A stretch of 64,000 nt of DNA from Scatophagus argus (Eukaryota > Chordata > Actinopteri > Scatophagidae), in NCBI RefSeq assembly GCF_020382885.2, contig NC_058503.1:2841110-2905109 (forward strand), read 5' to 3'. Of this stretch, positions 36,281 through 47,339 are shown one piece after another. Below the pieces are notes generated by a model. That model made no database searches, was not told where the DNA came from, and worked only from the letters and a program-made list of their open reading frames with translations. The number at the start of each line of letters is the position of its first letter. Positions within the stretch are counted from its first letter, which is position 1. Position numbers and translations under genes: made by a program.

Positions 36281-36524
36281 TATTCAAATTCAATTTATTT
36301 ATATAGTCCCAATTCACAATAAAAGTTATCTCATGACACTTTACATTTAGAGCAGGTCTAGACCAAACTCTTTGATTAAAGTTTTTAATATAGAGAACCC
36401 AACATTCCCCCTTGAGCAAGCAATTAGCCACAGTGGCGAGGAAAAACTGCCTTTCAGAAGGCAGAAACCTTGGAGCAGACCCCAGCTCTAGATGGGCGGC
36501 CATCTGCCTTGACTGGTTGGGTTG
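36281..36524 (-). mobile_element. Short dispersed retroposon (family C), unit 2
   Basis: Copy of 23835-24080, followed by a GA/GGGA tract (36525-36566) with a different repeat pattern from unit 1. Confidence 0.55.
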
Positions 36525-36888
36525 AGAGAGAGAGGGAGAGGGAGAGAGAGGGAGAGGGAGAGGGGGGTGGGGTGGGCTTAGAGAAGGAGCACACAAACAG
36601 AGATGCGTAGCAGCAGTAATATCAAAAGTATGCAGAACCATGCCATTTACTCAAGCATTAATGTCTGAACACTTCTTGTTTTAAAGTCTTGATTACAAAC
36701 ATTTTTATTGTGCAGTGCAGTGACACTGTTAGAATTCCAGGAACAGTGCAAATAAGGTTCCAACAGCAAAAAACTTTGTGCAAACAGATACATAACACTG
36801 CAAATGAGGTAATAAAGTAAAATACTACGTGCAAACACAGACAAATAACAAATAAAACATTGTAAAGAAAGAAAATAGATGCTTAAAA

Positions 36889-37863
36889 AACACAGTCGGC
36901 TTTCTCTGCAGTTACGATAGAGCCGTGGCTCATTTCCTGCACGACTGATTTTAAGTCCCACACACGAACAGTGGAACCAAACAGTGTCGCCGTTTTGGTC
37001 ATCATGGGCCACCCACTTTTTACCTTTGCCTGCATGTTTATCGTTGTTGTTTAGTTTTTTGTTGGCTTGTTAGACTGCTGTGACTCTGTTAAGGGCTTCA
37101 GCTTCAGTTTCAAAGCAGGTGGATCTGGCAGCACAGGTGCCTTTTCGGTGCCTTGGGTGAAATGGCAAGCCACAAGCCCTGGGAGTGCAACAGCTGGTGT
37201 GATGCACATCACCTTGCAGTCCACCGGCATCCACACAACAAAGTCACAAAACTTTGTGCCAGTCACAAAAATTTGCACCTGCATTTGGCTGAAGTACTTG
37301 TGTGTGCACTTCAAGACAAGCTGCCCGTCCCTGAAGTGCAGACAAATGTTTGTGTCCTCACAAGCCTGCAGTACTGTGTTATGGCGATGCTTTGATGGGC
37401 ATTTCACTTCCAGGCAGCCTTTTCCACAACAGGAACAGTGAGTGAGCCCCAGGGATGTCCCAACCTCTGGAAATGAGGGATTTATTACAAAGCCACATTT
37501 TATCAGTGTGAGGTTGTTGTAGTTTGGTGCAGCCATTTTGAGGAACTGTTGCCTTGCTTCTTCCTCGTGCGTTATCCCCCACTGCAAATCTTCTGGAAGC
37601 CTCTCGATCTTTGTTTTATGTGGATAGCACACAGCATTCACAGTGGAGAGGGCTGGCTTGAAACGCTGGTGGACACGACAGCATGAATCTTTGAGACGGT
37701 GATTCTTCCTGCTCGCAGTGAACACCAGCTGTGTGCACTGTGTTGCTGACTTGTCTTTTTTTTTTTTGTCCAGTGCTGCTGTCTGGGTCTCAGGTACTGC
37801 CACTCTATGCCTGAGTCCCTCACAGTATTGTAGAAGGCCGGGGAGCTCACAGCTGTCCTTGCC
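36889..37863 (-). pseudogene. YqaJ-like nuclease-domain element, unit 2 copy
   Basis: Twin of 24444-25425 with the same YqaJ-type motif order. It is also broken, with at least two breaks. Its upstream frame is somewhat longer than that of the unit 1 copy. Element type unknown. Confidence 0.55.
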
Positions 37864-37882
37864 ATGGTCCCGAAGGTGCTGT

Positions 37883-38242
37883 AGTGGTACTACAGATGGC
37901 TCAACTGGGTCAGCGCAGTGCTAATAGTACTGTTCAGATCCAATGTTCCCGTGGGCAGAAACCCGTCCACCGGGCCCTCGCCTGCGAGCCCCAACCCCAG
38001 GCCTGGCTCCAGGGTGGGGCTCTGGTAACGCCAATCCGTGCAACGTACACGTTCTTGATGTCGTACTATTCATTAGAGGCTTTTGAACCGCTCTTAGTCA
38101 GACATGTCACCTAGGACCTGTTTGCCTTAGGAGACCCTACCAGGGGCATTAAGCGCCCGATAACATAGCTCCTTTAACCTCAGGATCATTACTCAAACCC
38201 CTCCACCACGTTAAGGCGGTTCAAAGGGGTGGGGGGGGGGGC
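37883..38242 (+). mobile_element. Rex3/RTE LINE 5' fragment, unit 2
   Basis: Copy of 25443-25805 with a shorter G homopolymer. Confidence 0.6.
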
Positions 38243-39049
38243 AACAACCATATAACAATAATTTGTTCACCAAAACAACATAAACAAAAAACATAAAAAA
38301 AACCCAAAAAGTTTCTCTTCAGGGAGAGGTGAGTGTCACATTTTTAATTTCAGTTCATCTTAGTGCTTCTTATTGTTTGCAGGATTTTTTTTTTTTTGGT
38401 CTTAACATACAAAAACTGTGACATACTGGTTCCTCTGGGAGCTCTTATAAAGCAAGATTTATGATATGCAAATTTTGTTTTTCTTTTCACAATTACTCTT
38501 CAAATTAATATCTAAGACTCTAGAGTTTTTGTATGTTGCCTTCCAGTAAACTGATGCCTGACTACATGTATTGACACCTCTAGTTGTGCTGTGGTGCCAT
38601 TCATATGGCATGGGAACATCCAAGACCTTGTGGTGCTGACCTGGTGCTAGACAAAAACAGCTCTTTAGAACTAAAAGCTGCCAAACATACTTTATTACTT
38701 TGAAACTAACCATGTTTTATGTTTAGTCTGTTTTACTGATTTATTTTGTATTGTGTTATTTTATGTTGTGTTTATTTTATTATTATCTTGTTTTCTGTCA
38801 CCATAATTTGGAATGCAGTGTTGCAACTGACACCCAAGATTTCAACACGTCACATGACCGCTCTAAGCAACATACAATGCAGCATGGGACCACTTTTTTT
38901 TTCTTACTTCCTCTTCTTCTTTTTTTTTTTGCTTTCCAAAGATTCATATTTTAGTGCGCCCAATGCTGTTCAAAGGTACAGGGATTCAGAGTACTAATAT
39001 ATGATCTGAACTTTACAAACTCAGCAGCCTCTTCTCTCTCTCTCTGATA

Positions 39050-40437
39050 ATGAATGCGATGGAGGAGTCGGAACTCTGCTTTCCTCATCTTAACACCTCA
39101 TGTAGGAGGATAATACGTCCTCACTTGGAAGCCACACTCATTTTCAGCCTGCTGTCCTGCATCACTGTGATCACTGTGGTTCTGAACCTGTTGGTCATCA
39201 TCACCATCTACCACTTCAGGCAGAGATAAACTTTTCTGCATGGCCTACAAAATGTTTATTTTTTTGGTTATAGTCAGATAATGTATGAAAAAATGCCTTT
39301 GAGCACGGCAGCATAATGTGACATTCAGCTCTCTGAGGAAAACATTAGTAGATTCTGACCGTAGTTTTGTTGGCTCTAGGTTTTTATTTCAATGGCTGTG
39401 TGGATTTTTTGACATACTACTTTAGAAGCTGATGTAATATGATGCTGCTTTTGAGATAAGTACCAAAAACGATTAGTGACGGTTTCTCATACTTTGGGTT
39501 TCTACACATTCACTAATCTCAATTGTGCATAGCGTTTATTTGCAAATGATTTTATATGTGCAGTGTTGTATTTACGTTTGCTGTCTTGTGTTCAGTGTTG
39601 ATATTTTTTCATTTCAGGCAGCTTCACACCACCACCAACCTCCTCCTCCTCTCTCTGGCTGTTGCAGACTTCCTTGTAGGTTTCCTGCAGATGCCAGTTG
39701 AAATCCTCCTCTTCCAAGACTGTTGGATGCTGGGCAACTTTCTTTGTGCTGTAAATGTCTTCTTAGGTTGCCTTATTATCAGTGTTTCAGTGGGAAATAT
39801 GGTTCTTATATCAGTTGATCGCTACATAGCTATTTGTGAGCCCATGTTTTATTCCACCAAAGTCACTCTGAAAAAAATTCAAATCTGCATTTGTCTATGT
39901 TGGATCTTTTCTGCTGTCCACAGCAGCTGGATACTTAGGGATGTTCTGAAACAACCAGGCAGGTATAATTCCTGTGATGGAGAGTGTGTAGTTGTAATTA
40001 ATTATGTTGAAGGAGCTTTTGACTTTGTTGTGACCTTTTTTGGCCCCATAACTGTCATCATAGTTCTATATATGAAAGTATTTGTGGTGGCTGTGTCTCA
40101 GGCTCGTGCCATGCGCTCCCACAATGCAGTTGTTACACTGCAGCTTTCAAAGACAGTAACTGCTAAGAAATCTGAAATGAAAGCAGCCAGGACTCTTGGT
40201 GTTGTTGTAGTTGTGTTTGTTCTGTGTTCATGTCCATATTATTGTTTCACTGTTGCAGCTGAGAACAACTTGGTATCCGGGTCATCTGCAGTCAGTGAGA
40301 TTTGGCTTTTATATTTTAACTCCTGTCTAAACCCTATGATCTATGCCTTTTTCTACCCCTGGTTCAGAGAATCTGTCAAACGCATTATTACACTTCAGAC
40401 ACTGAAGCCTGGCTCACGGGATGGAAACATACTCTAG
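39050..40437 (+). CDS. Trace amine-associated receptor, plus copy 4
   Basis: Exon 1 is 39050-39219 and exon 2 is 39618-40437, giving 329 aa, identical in protein to copy 3 with only silent differences. It keeps V104, C108, Asp192 at 5.42 and the GC-starting intron. The 3' flank retains what looks like the ancestral arrangement near 41,697. Confidence 0.93.
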
Positions 40438-41696
40438 AGAAAGACATTGATGAAGTGATGGAAAAGTATGTGAAGGGGAAATTGTTTTTCATTTTCATTT
40501 ACACATCATAAAGTCAGGATAATTAAAAAAGATATGGAGAAATGAATGTGTGTTCAGTCAGTATACCATTATATATAAATTTATTCTCTGTTTCTTTTCA
40601 TTGCACATTTATTCTCTGCTTCAGTCATCCTATGAGAATGACTAAAACCAGAAAATCTTTTCTTAACAAACTCTTATTGTTACTGTTATTGATGAAAAGC
40701 ATGGTGGATTTTCATGGACACAAAGAGATGACAAATGCACAATTACAGAAATACAGTCATCACGACCATAAAAGGACAAATGGTTTCAATAATGTTATGT
40801 TTGGGACAGGACCAGAATCTGTTACCTGGGTTTTTCCTAGTGAATTAAATTTGTCTTCATTTTAAACTTCACCTGCAGAGAGGATCACATCCAGAAACTT
40901 TCAATTATTATATTTATTATAATTATGCATTTTTCAGAGAATACAGTCCCTCATGAAATAAGTTCAGTGATTTGAAGACAAGTAGCCCAAGCTGTTATAA
41001 GCCAGTTTAACTAAAAGAGCTGAGCTCTCATATTTGACGCTTTCAAAATTGTAAGTGCTGTAAAACTGCTTTTTAGGCATACCTAAATCTGCATGTATAT
41101 CATCTGTTGAAACTTTGAAAGCAACTAATCACATCAATTGATTCTGTGATTTTAAACCCTTGTGGTTATCTAATAAGAAGAAAATTAGTAAAATTATCTA
41201 CATTAATGATGTGGCATTTGTAACACAGAAACTAGTTAAGACAATAAAAAATGGCACTTCCGAGCAGCTTGACCAGTAAGTCATATGATAGCACTGCAGC
41301 TATTGTTGGAAAGTAAATCCCTCACATGCAGCATTCCAGAGAAACTGAATTATATTGTACAAGACAGTGTTTAGAGAGTCTGATTTTTCTCATCGGTGCA
41401 GTATAACACTTGGTGGTGAAACTGAATCACATACACCATTCTGCTGGAAACACACAGCTTCAGCGAGACAGATAACATTACATTTAATACCACATTTATT
41501 TTTCACTTCCCCAAGCTGACACTACATGATGCACTCTAAAGTATACAGTTCGGAGCTGCGAGCCAAGCTACTGGTAACGTCAGCTTAGCTTGTTTCTCTG
41601 GGAACAAGACTTAGATATCCAACAACTAAAATCTTTCATCTGGTGAAAGATATACCGTTTGCTAAAACAACCAAGAAAAAAATATAATATGATTCA

Positions 41697-42031
41697 TGTT
41701 ATTTACTTCAGTGCTGTTAATATTGTGACTGGAATTATTTTCATGTTTGGCCATCCTACCTGCAGTTCGGGCTTATGCCAAACTTTGAGTATGCTACACT
41801 TCCCAATTCCTATAAATCTCCAAAGTATAACTATTCTTAGTTTGAAAATCTACTGTAATAATGAGAGCTTGAAGCAGGAAAAAACTTTCCCTTGTACCTG
41901 GAATCCTGGGGAGAAATGTGAGATTTTGTGGGGTAAAAACAAAGCTTATTCAACCCTAAAGAGAGACAGACTGTGCTGTCAAATGCCACAATTAAGTGAA
42001 CTAGGATTTAGCCTTAACAATATTAACTACA
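41697..42031. other. 335 bp present only after plus TAAR 4
   Basis: The other three copies pass from GATTCA straight to CACGGTGG. Here GATTCA continues for 335 bp to GGGCGGCACGG, the true SINE start. A deletion with short CA homology in the ancestor of the other copies explains this. No gene is recognised. Confidence 0.7.
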
Positions 42032-42379
42032 GGGCGGCACGGTGGTGCAGTGCTTAGCACTGTCATCTCATTACAAGAGGGTTCCAGGTTCAAATTCCTG
42101 TCTGGGCCCTTCTGTGTGGAGTTTGCATGTTCTCCCTGTGCCTGTGTGGGTTTTCTCCAGGTACTCCAGCTTCCTCCCACAATACCAAAAACATGCACAT
42201 TAGGTTAACTGGCTACTCTACATTGCACCCTTAGGTGTGTGATTGTCTGTCTTTGTGTGTCAACCCTGCGATTGACTGGCGACCAGTCCAGGGTGAACCC
42301 CGCCTCTCGCCCGTAGTCAGCTGGGATAGGCTCCACCCCCCCGTGACCCTGACAGATAAGCGGTATAGAAAATGGATGG
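42032..42379 (+). mobile_element. SINE family A, complete 5' end
   Basis: Starts GGGCGGCACGGTGGTGCAGTG, the full tRNA-like head. The body is more diverged from its paralogs than they are from one another. Confidence 0.75.
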
Positions 42380-42754
42380 GATACTGGCTACATTCATGTG
42401 CGTAGCTTGGATTACAAGTGTATAACTACAATGTCGTTAAGATCCCTAGTAGCTAACACTGACTTGCTTATTAATTATTGATGCTAGCTAACTTATCTTA
42501 TCTATTTCAATTAGGAAGTAAACCTTCCCAAATTAAGTTAACAAGCACTGAGGCAGGTTAACAATGTCTGACTCAACATCATTTGCCTGTTTGTTATAAA
42601 TTCTTTCCAATGACTGTATGAAATGCTGACATCTGCCTAATTCTTCTCTGGTCTGGTCTGGTTTGAAACACTTTTAGCAAATAAAGCAAAAGAATTTGTG
42701 TGTGTAAAATCAAACTGGGATCACATTGCCTTTCATTTTCCTTTGTTACAAAGT

Positions 42755-43535
42755 ATTTGTAATGAAAGCAGAAAGTTGTATTTGCAACCAAGAAAAGAAA
42801 GCAGGTTAGGAAACTGAACTAAGTAATGTCTGTCTGTATATCTACCGATCAATCTATGGACAGCACAGTAAATGGTACAGTGTCTCTAATAGGGAAAAGT
42901 ACTCATCGGTTCAGCTGCTGGGAGATCACTGCAGGCAATGTACTTATTGTTTTCCTCCTTAAAGATCTTTAACTTCACTTACCCACATCCCATCTGGATG
43001 CTAATCACAATGATTTCTGGTTGTTTTTATATGGCCCAGCCTACCATATAATCACTTCACTAAAACACACCATCACCAATAACAACCTAGATGCCACTGG
43101 CTATATTCAATCACAATGTACCTGCATTTCAGCAAATATCTGACCAGTCATATGGTAACCTAATAGACTACCAGAGCTGATAAAAAATGAAACATTGTGA
43201 AATGACAAAATCCACTGCAAAATAGTGGTATTTGATATTGTCACGGACATTGTCTAAGGGGCTGCTTGTATTGAGAGTACATCAAGAGATATAATCACAT
43301 TTACATTATTACACATGTTCCTAAATGATATCCATTATACAAATGTATTTCACAAAGTGGCAAAGCATCATGTTTCCACCATGCTATCGCCTGTTACGAA
43401 TGAATCTGTTTACCTGTGGAATGTTCTAAATATGTGGTCCTTGAGGTTTTGGTCCCCCTGATGCAACTTGTTTGAAATGTGATTCTTCCAGAGATGCAGA
43501 ATAAAATATTTACAAAACTCAAATTGCTAAGGTAA
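42755..43535. other. Unique segment between unit 2 and the last minus TAAR
   Basis: At this place the other units have only about 35 bp. No open frame, repeat family or exon is recognisable. It probably represents ancestral DNA lost when the tandem units formed. Confidence 0.5.
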
Positions 43536-44067
43536 ACCATGAAATACATTGTCTTTCCACTGTTTTTCATTGACTATAGTATATGTAAAAAAGGATTAGC
43601 AAAGCACCTCTGTTTTATGTTATGCAGCATCAACAAAAGCGGCTATGACGAGCAGAGAGGTTGTATATATTTGAAAACTCTGCAGGCAAATCCACCGACA
43701 GGAAGAGAAAACAGTTCAACTTTTATTCATGTAGGGTCACATACTCATACATACATACCGGTTATCACAGACAAACAAGTTCAGGGTATTTTATTTTTAT
43801 TTAAATTAATATTTTTTCTTTTCCAGGCCATGTGTAGTTGTTGAATTTTGTGACCCAAACCCATGAACAATGTTTTTACTGTCAAGAAAAACTGATGGTC
43901 ATGAAAAACATGTTAATAAGAATGTGCTCATAGAATCTGTTCTTTTTTTCTTACCTTCTAAAATATTCTGACCAAGGTTCTGTACTAAAACACAGCGTAA
44001 TAAAGAGCATACACTTTTGCCAAGTTTGCTTTTTGTGCTTTGTTCCCTAAGCACTAAATTGACATAT

Positions 44068-45557
44068 CTACAGTATCTTGGTGCCACAGGAGTCAGGCTC
44101 CAGAATCTGCAGTGTAACAATGAGTTTCACAGATCTCCTAAACCAGGGGTAGAAAAAAGCATAGACCACTGGATTGAGACAGGAGTTACAATAAAGTAAC
44201 CAGATCCCGAAAACTGAAAATGCCACACTGTTTGTTAAATCCTGGCCTGCAAGAGACGGATAAAAATAAGGACAGAAGCATATCAGAAATACAACAACAA
44301 TAATACCAAGAGTTTTGGCTGCTTTTCTCTCAGACTTCTTAGCAGTCACACTAACTGAACCCTGCAGTGTAACTCCTGCAACATGAGACCTCATGGCTCG
44401 AGCCTGAGACACAGCCACCACAAATACTCTCATGTACAGAATTATGATGACAGCAATGGGGCCAACAAAGGTCAACATGACATCAACGGCTCCTGTTATG
44501 AAATTAATAACAACTACACACTCTCCGTAACAGGAATTATATCTATCTGGTTGTGTCAGGAAGTCCATCAGTATCACACCATTATAGAACACAGAACAGC
44601 CCCAGCACAAACAAACACAGATTTTAATTCTTTTCTGAGTGACTTTAGTGGGATAACATAAAGGGTCACAAATGGCTACATATCGATCAACTGATATGAG
44701 CACCATGTTTCCTACTGAGGCAGAGGTAAGGATAAAAGAGGCATAGTAAAACAGTCCACATATCAAGCTCCCCCAAAACCAGCATCCCCCTATCAAGAGG
44801 ATTTGAATCGGCATCAACAGGAGGCCAACGAGGAAGTCTGAGACAGCCAGCGAGAGGAGGAGGAGGTTGGTGGGTGTGTGGAGTTGCCTGGAGAAAAAGG
44901 ATATAATCACTTAACATGTAATTATAACACTTATCATAAAAAGAAAAGTCAGAAAAATATTCTCATCTGTACAAGTATGAATATCACACTTGTGATAAAG
45001 AACATGGCATAACATTTTTAAGCAGCTAGGATGTGCTTATCACAATCCTGGACACAACAATAGATGTAGTATCAGTTTTGTATACCACTGCTTGTGTGTT
45101 TGTTAGAGAGTATGCAGTTAGCTTAGATTTCATCGTTCACATCATCAATATATTCACTGATGTTCTCAGTTATTCCTGGTTGTAGTAGAAACACTACTAG
45201 TCATGCAATTAAAGTATGTTAAATGCTAAATGCAGTACATGTAAACTATACAAAACTCAGAGTTATGTTTCCATAAAATGCCTTACTGTAATAACATCCC
45301 CATTGCCCCCAATTCTTATAAAAATACTGCTTGATATTAAATAAAAACTTATTTTAGGTTATCATTATGAGTTTGTCTTTATGCCTGAAATGGGAGATAG
45401 AGATGATGACCAGCAGGTTGAGAGCCACAGTGAGCAAGGAGATGCAAGACAGCAGGATGTAAAGGTATATGGTCACTGCATGTTGCTGCACTGGCTTCCT
45501 GCAGGAGATATTGAATATCTGTGGAAAGCAGACTTCAGCTTCTTCCAGGGCCTCCAT
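44068..45557 (-). CDS. Trace amine-associated receptor, minus copy 3 (array end)
   Basis: Exon 1 is 45557-45385 and exon 2 is 44887-44068, giving 330 aa. It is the most diverged of the minus genes. In exon 1 it has MEALEEAEVCFPQIFN, V for E in QHAVTIY, S for Y in ILLSCIS, A for V in TVALN and S for F in ISISHF. In exon 2 it has SLAG and GIWLL. Ser at 3.32, Asp at 5.42, DRY, the TAAR signature and the GC-starting intron (GCATAAAG) are all shared. It is probably the founder-side gene from which the units expanded. Confidence 0.93.
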
Positions 45558-46130
45558 AATCACACAAAGAAAAAGAGATGAGAAGCTGATGAGCTCTCAC
45601 CGTTTTCTGGCAGAAGTTCCCTGTCATGTTGCTGATTTATCCAGCTCCTCCTCCCTTTTCTTACGACTTGGTTTGACTCTGATGCAATGATACTGCCTCC
45701 TCCGTGGATTGAACTTAAACTCCTCAAACTTTCAACTTTTAGTTTTAACAAAAACAAAAGCAACTAAAAAATGAAATGTAGACTTAATGAAAAAAACAAA
45801 GTAAATTAATATTTTGCTACTGTCCAGTATGCAGCCATATCCTCAAATTCTTAGAGTCTCTTGTCCTGTGAAAGAACCGACCAGTATATGAGGCTATGGC
45901 AAATAAAATGTTATTCCACATGAAAGCCCTCTACTGTAGAGGTACTCACATTGTTTTAAACGGAAGACCTCTACAGTGGAGTCAAAGCAGTGGTTTGTTT
46001 ATTAATTTACATATTTATAATTGTCAATTTGGAGAAAAAAATACGCGGATAAAATTTGAAAGTTAAACCTGAACAATGAATACTGAGCACAGGTTCTTGG
46101 GCAGAAAAAAAAAATTCTGCCATCTTTGAT
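45558..46130. other. Upstream flank of minus TAAR 3; no gene seen
   Basis: The first 220 bp or so are diverged homologs of the upstream flank at 49-300. Beyond that the similarity fades and nothing is recognisable. Confidence 0.5.
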
Positions 46131-46888
46131 TTTATGTGTGGTAGGTGTGGTTGACTCCAGGTAGTAGGAGTTAGCCACACCTACTTCTTAATGGCTGGGC
46201 AAGGCTATAAAGGCCACCCCCAGTCTGCTGAGCTCCCTCTCTCTGCTGCCTGGTGAGCCTGGGTGATCTTTTGTTTGCCGCCATTGTTTTGTTTGTTTGG
46301 TTGTGTTGTGTTAGTTTTAGTGCCTTGTTCAGTTGCTGTCTTAGTTAGCAGGGTACTCTGTTTATTTAGGTGTTGTGTTGTATATGTTGTAATTTATTAT
46401 CTGTTGTTTTCCCCCAAGATTGTCTTTTGTTGAACTCACGTTCAGATGTTTTTCTTGTGTATTGTGCTGTAGGGAGCCGCAGCGAGTGTGGCTGGTCGCT
46501 GCGGGCGGTTTGGTGGTGGGGCTCTTCACCTGCGCTCCACACCCCCCATATTAGGGAACGGATGTAGGTGTGTAGGGCACAGTGTGCTGGTGTGGTGCCC
46601 CACCCCATGTAAAATAGTCCTGCTGCAGCCTCTGGCCCCTGCTGCCAACCCCTCAGCGCTCCCTTGGTTTGTTTTTGTATATATATATATTTTAAATGTT
46701 ACTTTACAGTAAAGTTGTATTTGTTGACTAGTTCTATTTGTTGACTAATAAAGTTGTAAATCTTGGGAGGAAAATCCTTGTCCCATGGCCCTCACTGTAT
46801 CAGGAAAACCTGCATGCATTCATTGATGTGAGCTGATTGGGCAAGGTCGGTGTAAGATCTGGGCCCAGTCGCCACTTCCGGTTACACA
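46131..46888 (+). mobile_element. Possible solo LTR (Gypsy-like) fossil
   Basis: About 758 bp beginning TGTGTGG and ending TTACACA, with a TATA-like CTATAAAGG at 46204 and an AATAAA signal at 46748. This layout is that of an LTR. No internal region or second LTR is next to it, and I could not identify a target duplication, so the call is tentative. Age unknown. Confidence 0.4.
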
Positions 46889-47339
46889 TGGTTTTACTCA
46901 CTCTAATGAAAAACACCTTTATTTTACCGGTTAAAACCATGCTAGGTGTCTCTTCTTTGCAGTGGAGTGGAGTGTAGGGACCGGCAGGCTTATGTGCTAG
47001 TGTTCAGTGGTCTACCTTTCCATTTGTCCGCACTATAGATTAATAATTCATTACCAATGTCAAGAAATGTTTGATTGTTTTTAGAACACCTACTGCAGAT
47101 GTATAATTCATGTTCTGTGCATCAGAAGCAAGCTATTTCCATGAAAGTAAAATTAAGGCAAGGACAATTTTCCTCATGCATTATATCCTGAAGATCTAGA
47201 ACAGTGTACATACATTGCTGTCTTCCATGCATTGTGTGGGGTGGAGAGCATGGTAAGCAGGCTTATGTGCAGGGGCTGAGCCCCAGAAAGCCGTTATGTT
47301 GTTTTTTTCTTTAGATGATAATATTTAGCAATAATTTCT
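46889..47339. other. Intergenic, nothing recognised
   Basis: No open frame with family resemblance and no repeat recognised. Confidence 0.4.

Larger units (their letters stand above)
30006..42754. repeat. Segmental tandem unit 2 (minus TAAR - spacer - plus TAAR)
   Basis: Direct repeat of 17,129-30,005. It differs by a 475-bp loss in the Rex1 scrap, about 71 bp more of palindrome at 35,363-35,440, loss of 68 bp near 32,430, and about 335 bp of extra DNA before the last SINE (41,697-42,031). Confidence 0.8.
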
